From positions 9,046,932-9,110,931 of the forward strand of contig CM057138.1 of the NCBI GenBank assembly GCA_029964075.1: DNA of 64,000 nucleotides, read 5' to 3'. This DNA is from Patiria pectinifera. Lineage: Eukaryota; Echinodermata; Asteroidea; Valvatida; Asterinidae. Below, in pieces: positions 44,368-55,000 of this stretch (positions are counted from its first letter, which is position 1; the number at the start of each line of letters is the position of its first letter). The translations under genes and the position numbers were made by a program. A model generated the notes under the pieces. It searched no databases. It worked only from the letters and a program-made list of their open reading frames with translations, and had not been told where the DNA came from.

Positions 44368-45157
44368 ACCTATTCCGCGATACTGCGTTACTGCGATAAT
44401 TTATCACAGAAATCCGGAAATTAGAGATAATTCCTCCCGCGATACCGCGATAACGCGGTATCGCGGAAGGAATTATCTCTGATTTCCGGATTTCTGTGAT
44501 AAATTATCGCAGTAACGCGGTATCGCGGAATAGGTATCTCTGATTTCTGGATTTCTGAGATAAATTATTGCAGTAACGCAGTATCGCGGAAGGAATTATC
44601 TCTGATTTCCGGATTTCTGTGATAAATTATCGCAGTAACGCAGTATCGCGGAATAGGTATCTCTGATTTCTGGATTTCTGAGATAAATTATCACAGTAAC
44701 GCGGTATCACGGAATAGGTATCTCTGATTTCTGGATTTCTGTGATAAATTATCACAGTAACGCGGTATCACGGAAAAGGTATCTCTGATTTCTGGATTTC
44801 TGTGATAAATTATCGCAGTAACGCGGTATCGCGGAAGGAATTATCTCTGATTTCTGGATTTCTGTGATAAATTATCGCAGTAACGCGGTATCGCGGAAGG
44901 AATTATCTCTGATTTCTGGATTTCTGTGATAAATTATCGCAGTAACGCGGTATCGCGGAAGGAATTATCTCTGATTTCTGGATTTCTGTGATAAATTATC
45001 GCAGTAACGCGGTATCGCGGAAGGAATTATCTCTTATTTCTGGATTTCTGTGATAAATTATCGCAGTAACGCGGTATCGCGGAAGGATTTATCTCTGATT
45101 TCTGGATTTCTGCGATAAATTATCGCGGTAACGCGGAAGGCAATTCAAGCTTCCGTA
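44368..45157. repeat. Truncated foldback derivative: 62-bp repeats with an 81-bp-arm palindrome
   Basis: Starts CCTATTCCGCGATACTGCG in one orientation (44369-44449), turns over a 4-base centre (44450-44453) into a mirrored arm (44454-44534), then runs as about ten 62-bp units (GATAAATTATCGCAGTAACG ... GGATTTCTGT). It ends GGCAATTCAAGCTTCCGTA and is followed by CCTTAT, the same right junction as the full foldback elements. The outer left arm is missing. Confidence 0.85.
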
Positions 45158-46690
45158 CCTTATTGAATTAACCGCACTGTGAGCACATCAATACCAGTAC
45201 CCCCTCTAGGCTCTAGTCCCACACGCATGCGCTCTGTCCGTTTTGGGGGTGCCCTTATTGAATTAACCGCACTGTGAGCACATCAATACCAGTACCCTCC
45301 TTAGGCTCTAGTCCCACACGCATGCGCTCGGTCCGTTTTGGGGGTGCCCTTATTGAATTAACCGCACTGTGAGCACATCAATACCAGTACCCCCTCTAGG
45401 CTCTAGTCCCACACGCATGCGCTCGGTCCGTTTTGGGGGTGCCCTTATTGAATTAACCGCACTGTGAGCACATCAATACCAGTACCCCCTCTAGGCTCTA
45501 GTCCCACACGCATGCGCTCTGTCCATTTTTTGGGGTGCCCTTATTGAATTAACCGCACTGTGAGCACATCAATACCAGTACCCCCTCTAGGCTCTAGTCC
45601 TGTACACATGCGCTCGGTCCGTTTTGGGGGTGCCCTTATTGAATTAACCGCACTGTGAGCACATCAATACCAGTACCCCCTCTAGGCTCTAGTCCCACAC
45701 GCATGCGCTCTGTCCATTTTGGGGTGCCCTTATTGAATTAACCGCACTGTGAGCACATCAATACCAGTACCCCCTCTAGGCTCTAGTCCCGCACGCATGC
45801 ACTCTGTCCATTTTGGGGGTGCCCTTATTGAATTAACCGCACTGTGAGCACATCAATACCAGTACCCCCTCTAGGCTCTAGTCCCACACGCATGCGCTCG
45901 GTCCGTTTTGGGGGTGCCCTTATTGAATTAACCGCACTGTGAGCACATCAATACCAGTACCCCCTCCAGGCTCTAGTCCCACACGCATGCGCTCTGTCCA
46001 TTTTGGGGGTCCCCTTATTGAATTAACCGCACTGTGAGCACATCAATACCAGTACCCCCTCTAGGCTCTAGTCCCACGTCCCACACGCATGCGCTCTGTC
46101 CATTTTGGGGTGCCCTTATTGAATTAACCGCACTGTGAGCACATCAATACCAGTACCCCCTCTAGGCTCTAGTCCCACACGCATGCACTCTGTCCATTTT
46201 GGGGGTGCCCTTATTGAATTAACCGCACTGTGAGCACATCAATACCAGTACCCCCTCTAGGCTCTAGTCCCACACGCATGCGCTCTGTCCATTTTGGGGG
46301 TCCCCTTATTGAATTAACCGCACTGTGAGCACATCAATACCAGTAACCCCTCTAGGCTCTAGTCCCACACGCATGCGCTCTGTCCATTTTGGGGGTGCCC
46401 TTATTGAATTAACCACACTGTGAGCACATCAATACCAGTACCCCCTCTAGGCTCTAAGTCCCACACGCATGCTCTTTGTCCATTTTGGGGATGCCCTTAT
46501 TGAATTAACTGCACTGTGAGCACATCAATACCAGTACCCCCTCTAGGCTCTAGTTCCACACGCATGCGCTCTGTCCATTTTGGGGGTGCCCTTATTGAAT
46601 TAACCGCACTGTGAGCACATCAATACCAGTACCCCCTCTAGGCTCTAGTCCCACACGCATGCGCTCTGTCCGTTTTGGGGGTGCCCTTAT
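45158..46690. repeat. 95-bp satellite, array 2 (about 16 units)
   Basis: Same unit and orientation as array 1. It ends GTGCCCTTAT, where CCTTAT (46685-46690) is the left target duplication of the next foldback element. Confidence 0.93.
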
Positions 46691-47876
46691 TACGGAAGCT
46701 TGAATTGCCTTCCGCGTTACCACGATAATTTATCGCAGAAATCCAGAAATCAGAGATAAATCCTTCCGCGATACCGCGTTACTGCGATAATTTATCACAG
46801 AAATCCAGAAATCAGAGATAATTCCTTCCGCAATACCGCGTTACTGCGATAATTTATCACAGAAATCCAGAAATCAGAGATACCTTTTCATGATCACAGC
46901 GTTACTGTGATAATTTATCACAGAAATCCAGAAATCAGAGATAATTCCTTCGCGATGCAGCGTTACTGCGATAATTTATCACAGAAATCCAGAAATCAGA
47001 GATACCTATTCCGTGATACCGCGTTACTGTGATAATTTATCTCAGAAATCCAGAAATCAGAGATACCTATTCCGCGATACTGCGTTACTGCGATAATTTA
47101 TCACAGAAATCCGGAAATCAGAGATAATTCCTTCCGCGATACTGCGTTACTGCGATAATTTATCACAGAAATCCAGAAATCAGAGATGCCTATTCCGCGA
47201 TACTGCGTTACTGCGATAATTTATCACAGAAATCCGGAAATCAGAGATAATTCCTCCCGCGATACCGCGTTACTGCGATAATTATCACGTATACGGAGCT
47301 TTAAATTCATATGTGTCTCCAACCTCGTCCCCAGTGCTTACTTTATTTCCAACCGTGTTTCCAATAGTAAGAGAGCAGGTAGTGGTGGGTGCCCTGCTCG
47401 ACACCCTGGGGACGAGGTTGATGTGTCTCCTCTCTACAATCGATGAGTGCGCGGTGTCACGTGATAAATTATCACGGTAACGTGGTATCGAGGAAAAGGT
47501 ATCTCGGATTTCTGGATTTCTGAGATAAATTATCGCAGTAACGCGGTATCGCGGAAGGAATTATCTCTGATTTCCGGATTTCTGTGATAAATTATCGCAG
47601 TAACGCGGTATCGCGGAATAGGTATCTCTGATTTCTGGATTTCTGAGATAAATTATCGCAGTAACGCAGCATCGCGGAAGGAATTATCTCTGATTTCCGG
47701 ATTTCTGTGATAAATTATCGCAGTAACGCGGTATCGCGGAAGGAATTATCTCTGATTTCTGGATTTCTGTGATAAATTATCGCAGTAACGCGGTATCGCG
47801 GAAGGATTTATCTCTGATTTCTGGATTTCTGCGATAAATTATCGCGGTAACGCGGAAGGCAATTCAAGCTTCTGTA
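46691..47876. mobile_element. Full foldback element 1 (1186 bp) inside the satellite
   Basis: The outer ends TACGGAAGCTTGAATTGCC and GGCAATTCAAGCTTCTGTA are inverted. Each arm is made of 62-bp tandem repeats: the left arm reads TTCCGCGATACCGCGTTACT, the right arm its reverse complement. CCTTAT flanks both sides (46685-46690, 47877-47882), a 6-bp duplication of the satellite target. The unique centre is about 47285-47460. Foldback transposons with repeat-built arms (TU elements) are established in sea urchin. No transposase. Confidence 0.85.
47320..47420. mobile_element. 101-bp MITE nested in foldback element 1
   Basis: The inverted ends CAACCTCGTCCCCAG / CTGGGGACGAGGTTG (15 bp, perfect) are flanked by an exact 9-bp duplication ATGTGTCTC (47311-47319 and 47421-47429). 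A 9-bp duplication suggests a Mutator-like type. Confidence 0.8.
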
Positions 47877-48528
47877 CCTTATTGAATTAACCGCACTGTG
47901 AGCACATCAATACCAGTACCCCCTCTAGGCTCTAGTCCCACACGCATGCGCTCTGTCCGTTTTGGGGGTGCCCTTATTGAATTAACCGCACTGTGAGCAC
48001 ATCAATACCAATACCCCCTCTAGGCTCTAGTCCCACACGCATGCGCTCTGTCCGTTTTGGGGTCCCCTTATTGAATTAACCGCACTGTGAGCACATCAAT
48101 ACCAGTACCCCCTCTAGGCTCTAGTCCCACACGCATGCGCTCTGTCCATTTTGGGGGTCCCCTTATTGAGTTAACCGCACTGTGAGCACATCAATACCAG
48201 TACCCCCTCTAGGCTCTAGTCCCACACGCATGCGCTCTGTCCATTTTGGGGGTGCCCTTATTGAATTAACCACACTGTGACCACATCAATACCAGTACCC
48301 CCTCTAGGCTCTAAGTCCCACACGCATGCTCTTTGTCCATTTTGGGGGTGCCCTTATTGAATTAACCGCACTGTGAGCACATCAATACCAGTACCCCCTC
48401 TAGGCTCTAGTCCCACACGCATGCGCTCTGTCCGTTTTGGGGGTGCCCTTATTGAATTAACCGCACTGTGAGCGCACTGTGAGCACATCAATACCAGTAC
48501 CCCCTCTAGGCTCTAGTCCCACACGCAT
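47877..48528. repeat. 95-bp satellite, array 3 (about 7 units)
   Basis: Repeats, unit by unit, the end of array 1, including the rare insert GCGCACTGTGA (44311 and 48472, about 4160 bp apart), so it is part of a higher-order duplication. Confidence 0.92.
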
Positions 48529-49315
48529 ACCTATTCCGCGATGCGTTACTGCGATAATTTATCACAGAAATCCGGAAATTAGAGATAATTCCTCCCGCGA
48601 TACCGCGATAACGCGGTATCGCGGAAGGAATTATCTCTGATTTCCGGATTTCTGTGATAAATTATCGCAGTAACGCGGTATCGCGGAATAGGTATCTCTG
48701 ATTTCTGGATTTCTGAGATAAATTATTGCAGTAACGCAGTATCGCGGAAGGAATTATCTCTGATTTCCGGATTTCTGTGATAAATTATCGCAGTAACGCA
48801 GTATCGCGGAATAGGTATCTCTGATTTCTGGATTTCTGAGATAAATTATCACAGTAACGCGGTATCACGGAATAGGTATCTCTGATTTCTGGATTGCTGT
48901 GATAAATTATCACAGTAACGCGGTATCACGGAAAAGGTATCTCTGATTTCTGGATTTCTGTGATAAATTATCGCAGTAACGCGGTATCGCGGAAGGAATT
49001 ATCTCTGATTTCTGGATTTCTGTGATAAATTATCGCAGTAACGCGGTATCGCGGAAGGAATTATCTCTGATTTCTGGATTTCTGTGATAAATTATCGCAG
49101 TAACGCGGTATCGCGGAAGGAATTATCTCTGATTTCTGGATTTCTGTAATAAATTATCGCAGTAACGCGGTATCGCGGAAGGAATTATCTCTTATTTCTG
49201 GATTTCTGTGATAAATTATCGCAGTAACGCGGTATCGCGGAAGGATTTATCTCTGATTTCTGGATTTCTGCGATAAATTATCGCGGTAACGCGGAAGGCA
49301 ATTCAAGCTTCCGTA
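48529..49315. repeat. Truncated foldback derivative, duplicate copy
   Basis: Near-identical to 44368-45157, with a 4-base difference near 48541 (CGATGCGTT against CGATACTGCGTT) and a few substitutions. Same right junction CCGTA-CCTTAT. Confidence 0.88.
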
Positions 49316-50846
49316 CCTTATTGAATTAACCGCACTGTGAGCACATCAATACCAGTACCCCCTCTAGGCTCTAGTCCCACACGCATGCGCTCTGTCCGTT
49401 TTGGGGGTGCCCTTATTGAATTAACCGCACTGTGAGCACATCAATACCAGTACCCCCTCTAGGCTCTAGTCCCACACGCATGCGCTCGGTCCGTTTTGGG
49501 GGTGCCCTTATTGAATTAACCGCACTGTGAGCACATCAATACCAGTACCCCCTCTAGGCTCTAGTCCCACACGCATGCGCTCGGTCCGTTTTGGGGGTGC
49601 CCTTATTGAATTAACCGCACTGTGAGCACATCAATACCAGTACCCCCTCTAGGCTCTAGTCCCACACGCATGCGCTCTGTCCATTTTTTGGGGTGCCCTT
49701 ATTGAATTAACCGCACTGTGAGCACATCAATACCAGTACCCCCTCTAGGCTCTAGTCCTGTACACATGCGCTCGGTCCGTTTTGGGGGTGCCCTTATTGA
49801 ATTAACCGCACTGTGAGCACATCAATACCAGTACCCCCTCTAGGCTCTAGTCCCACACGCATGCGCTCTGTCCATTTTGGGGTGCCCTTATTGAATTAAC
49901 CGCACTGTGAGCACATCAATACCAGTACCCCCTCTAGGCTCTAGTCCCGCACGCATGCACTCTGTCCATTTTGGGGTGCCCTTATTGAATTAACCGCACT
50001 GTGAGCACATCAATACCAGTACCCCCTCTAGGCTCTAGTCCCACACGCATGCGCTCGGTCCGTTTTGGGGGTGCCCTTATTGAATTAACCGCACTGTGAG
50101 CACATCAATACCAGTACCCCCTCCAGGCTCTAGTCCCACACGCATGCGCTCTGTCCATTTTGGGGGTCCCCTTATTGAATTAACCGCACTGTGAGCACAT
50201 CAATACCAGTACCCCCTCTAGGCTCTAGTCCCACGCCCCACACGCATGCGCTCTGTCCATTTTGGGGTGCCCTTATTGAATTAACCGCACTGTGAGCACA
50301 TCAATACCAGTACCCCCTCTAGGCTCTAGTCCCACACGCATGCGCTCTGTCCATTTTGGGGGTGCCCTTATTGAATTAACCGCACTGTGAGCAGATCAGT
50401 ACCAGTACCCCTCTAGGCTCTAGTCCCACACGCATGCGCTCTGTCCATTTTGGGGGTCCCCTTATTGAATTAACCGCACTGTGAGCACATCAATACCAGT
50501 AACCCCTCTAGGCTCTAGTCCCACACGCATGCGCTCTGTCCATTTTGGGGGTGCCCTTATTGAATTAACCACACTGTGAGCACATCAATACCAGTACCCC
50601 CTCTAGGCTCTAAGTCCCACACGCATGCTCTTTGTCCATTTTGGGGATGCCCTTATTGAATTAACTGCACTGTGAGCACATCAATACCAGTACCCCCTCT
50701 AGGCTCTAGTTCCACACGCATGCGCTCTGTCCATTTTGGGGGTGCCCTTATTGAATTAACCGCACTGTGAGCACATCAATACCAGTACCCCCTCTAGGCT
50801 CTAGTCCCACACGCATGCGCTCTGTCCGTTTTGGGGGTGCCCTTAT
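49316..50846. repeat. 95-bp satellite, array 4 (about 16 units)
   Basis: A duplicate of array 2 with matching variant order (for example CCATTTTTTGGGG and CCTGTACACATGCGC units). Ends in CCTTAT before foldback element 2. Confidence 0.92.
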
Positions 50847-52034
50847 TACGGAAGCTTGAATTGCCTTCCGCGTTACCACGATAATTTATCGCAGAAATCC
50901 AGAAATCAGAGATAAATCCTTCCGCGATACCGCGTTACTGCGATAATTTATCACAGAAATCCAGAAATCAGAGATAATTCCTTCCGCAATACCGCGTTAC
51001 TGCGATAATTTATCACAGAAATCCAGAAATCAGAGATACCTTTTCCGCGATCCCGCGTTACTGTGATAATTTATCACAGAAATCCAGAAATCAGAGATAA
51101 TTCCTTCCGCGATACCGCGTTACTGCGATAATTTATCACAGAAATCCAGAAATCAGAGATACCTATTCCGTGATACCGCGTTACTGTGATAATTTATCTC
51201 AGAAATCCAGAAATCAGAGATACCTATTCCGCGATACTGCGTTACTGCGATAATTTATCACAGAAATCCGGAAATCAGAGATAATTCCTTCCGCGATACT
51301 GCGTTACTGCGATAATTTATCACAGAAATCCAGAAATCAGAGATGCCTATTCCGCGATACTGCGTTACTGCGATAATTTATCACAGAAATCCGGAAATCA
51401 GAGATAATTCCTCCCGCGATACCGCGTTACTGCGATAATTTATCACGTATACGGAGCTTTAAATTCATATGTGTCTCCAACCTCGTCCCCAGTGCTTACT
51501 TTATTTCCAACCGTGTTTCCAATAGTAAGAGAGCAGGTAGTGGTGGGTGCCCTGCTCGACACCCTGGGGACGAGGTTGATGTGTCTCCTCTCTACAATCG
51601 ATGAGTGCGCGGTGTCACGTGATAAATTATCACGGTAACGTGGTATCGAGGAAAAGGTATCTCGGATTTCTGGATTTCTGAGATAAATTATCGCAGTAAC
51701 GCGGTATCGCGGAAGGAATTATCTCTGATTTCCGGATTTCTGTGATAAATTATCGCAGTAACGCGGTATCGCGGAATAGGTATCTCTGATTTCTGGATTT
51801 CTGAGATAAATTATCGCAGTAACGCAGCATCGCGGAAGGAATTATCTCTGATTTCCGGATTTCTGTGATAAATTATCGCAGTAACGCGGTATCGCGGAAG
51901 GAATTATCTCTGATTTCTGGATTTCTGTGATAAATTATCGCAGTAACGCGGTATCGCGGAAGGATTTATCTCTGATTTCTGGATTTCTGCGATAAATTAT
52001 CGCGGTAACGCGGAAGGCAATTCAAGCTTCTGTA
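50847..52034. mobile_element. Full foldback element 2 (1188 bp), duplicate of element 1
   Basis: Same ends, same 62-bp arm repeats and the same nested 101-bp MITE (51478-51578, flanked by ATGTGTCTC). It is offset from element 1 by 4156 bp. CCTTAT flanks both sides (50841-50846, 52035-52040). Because flanks are duplicated too, this is a segmental copy rather than an independent insertion. Confidence 0.88.
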
Positions 52035-55000
52035 CCTTATTGAATTAACCGCACTGTGAGCACATCAATACCAGTACCCCCTCTAGGCTCTAGTCCCACA
52101 CGCATGCGCTCTGTCCGTTTTGGGGGTGCCCTTATTGAATTAACCGCACTGTGAGCACATCAATACCAATACCCCCTCTAGGCTCTAGTCCCGCACGCAT
52201 GCGCTCTGTCCATTTTGGGGGTGCCCTTATTGAATTAACCGCACTGTGAGCACATCAATACCAGTACCCCCTCTAGGCTCTAGTCCCACACGCATGCGCT
52301 CGGTCCGTTTTGGGGGTGCCCTTATTGAATTAACCGCACTGTGAGCACATCAATACCAGTACCCCCTCCAGGCTCTAGTCCCACACGCATGCGCTCTGTC
52401 CATTTTGGGGGTCCCCTTATTGAATTAACCGCACTGTGAGCACATCAATACCAGTACCCCCTCTAGGCTCTAGTCCCACACGCATGCGCTCTGTCCATTT
52501 TGGGGTGCCCTTATTGAATTAACCGCACTGTGAGCACATCAATACCAGTACCCCCTCTAGGCTCTAGTCCCACACGCATGCGCTCTGTCCATTTTTGGGG
52601 GTGCCCTTATTGAATTAACCGCACTGTGAGCACATCAATACCAGTACCCCCTCTCGGCTCTAGTCCTGTACACATGCGCTCGGTCCGTTTTGGGGGTGCC
52701 CTTATTGAATTAACCGCACTGTGAGCACATCAATACCAGTACTCCCTCTAGGCTCTAGTCCCACACGCATGCGCTCTGTCCATTTTGGGGTGCCCTTATT
52801 GAATTAACCGCACTGTGAGCACATCAATACCAGTACCCCCTCTAGGCTCTAGTCCCGCACGCATGCGCTCTGTCAATTTTGGGGGTGCCCTTGTTGAATT
52901 AACCGCACTGTGAGCAAATAAATAACAGGACCCCATATAGGCTCTAGTCCCAAACGCATGCGCTCGGTCCGTTTTGGGGTGCCCTTATTGAATTAACCGC
53001 ACTGTGAGCACATCAATACCAATACCCACTCTAGGCTCTAGTCCCACACGCATGCGCTCTGTCCATTTTGGGGGTGCCCTTATTGAATTAACCGCACTGT
53101 GAGCACATTAATACCAGTACCCCCTCTAGGCTCTAGTCCCACACGCATGCGCTCTGTCCATTTTGGGGTCCCCTTATTGAATTAACCGCACTGTGAGCAC
53201 ATCAATACCAGTACCCCCTCCAGGCTCTAGTCCCACACGCATGCGCTCTGTCCATTTTGGGGGTCCCCTTATTGAATTAACCGCACTGTGAGCATATCAA
53301 TACCAGTACCCCCTCTAGGCTCTAGTCCCACACGCATGCGCTCTGTCCATTTTGGGGTGCCCTTATTGAATTAACCGCACTGTGAGCACATCAATACCAG
53401 TACCCCCTCTAGGCTCTAGTCCCGCACGCATGCGCTCTGTCCATTTTGGGGGTGCCCTTATTGAATTAACTGCACTGTGAGCACATCAATACCAGTACCC
53501 CCTCTAGGCTCTAGTCCCGCACGCATGCGCTCTGTCCATTTTGGGGGTCCCCTTATTGAATTATTGAATTAACCGCACTGTGAGCACATCAATACCAGTA
53601 CCCCCTCTAGGCTCTAGTCCCGCACGCATGCGCTCTGTCCATTTTGGGGGTGCCCTTATTGAATTAACTGCACTGTGAGCACATCAATACCAGTACCCCC
53701 TCTAGGCTCTAGTCCCGCACGCATGCGCTCTGTCCATTTTGGGGGTCCCCTTATTGAATTAACCGCACTGTGAGCACATCAATACCAATACCCCCTCTAG
53801 GCTCTAGTCCCGCATGCATGCGCTCTGTCCATTTTGGGGGTGCCCTTATTGAATTAACCGCACTGTGAGCACATTAATACCAGTACCCCCTCTAGGCTCT
53901 AGTCCCACACGCATGCGCTCTGTCCATTTTGGGGGTGCCCTTATTGAATTAACCGCACTGTGAGCACATCAATACCAGTACCCCCTCTAGGCTCTAGTCC
54001 CACACGCATGCGCTCGGTCCGTTTTGGGGGTGCCCTTATTGAATTAACCGCACTGTGAGCACATCAATACCAATACTCCCTCTAGGCTCTAGTCCCACAC
54101 GCATGCGCTCTGTCCATTTTGGGGTCCCCTTATTGAATTAACCGCACTGTGAGCACATCAATACCAGTACCCCCTCTAGGCTCTAGTCCTGCATGCATGC
54201 GCTCTGTCCATTTTGGGGGTGCCCTTATTGAATTAACCGCACTGTGAGCACATCAATACCAGTACCCCCTCTAGGCTCTAGTCCCACACGCATGCGCTCG
54301 GTCCGTTTTGGGGGTGCCCTTATTGAATTAACCGCACTGTGAGCACATCAATACCAGTACCCCCTCTAGGCTCTAGTCCCACACGCATGCGCTCTGTCCA
54401 TTTTGGGGGTGCCCTTATTGAATTAACTGCACTGTGAGCACATCAATACCAGTACCCCCTCTAGGCTCTAGTCCCACACGCATGCGCTCTGTCCGTTTTG
54501 GGGGTCCCCTTATTGAATTAACCGCACTGTGAGCACATCAATACCAGTACCCCCTCTAGGCTCTAGTCCCACACGCATGCGCTCTGTCCATTTTGGGGGT
54601 CCCCTTATTGAATTAACCGCACTGTGAGCACATCAATACCAGTACCCCCTCTAGGCTCTAGTCCCACACGCATGCGCTCTGTCCATTTTGGGGTGCCCTT
54701 ATTGAATTAACCGCACTGTGAGCACATCAATACCAGTACCCCCTCTAGGCTCTAGTCCCACACGCATGCGCTCTGTCCATTTTTGGGGGTGCCCTTATTG
54801 AATTAACCGCACTGTGAGCACATCAATACCAGTACCCCCTCTCGGCTCTAGTCCTGTACACATGCGCTCGGTCCGTTTTGGGGGTGCCCTTATTGAATTA
54901 ACCGCACTGTGAGCACATCAATACCAGTACCCCCTCTAGGCTCTAGTCCCGCACGCATGCGCTCTGTCCATTTTGGGGGTGCCCTTGTTGAATTAACCGC

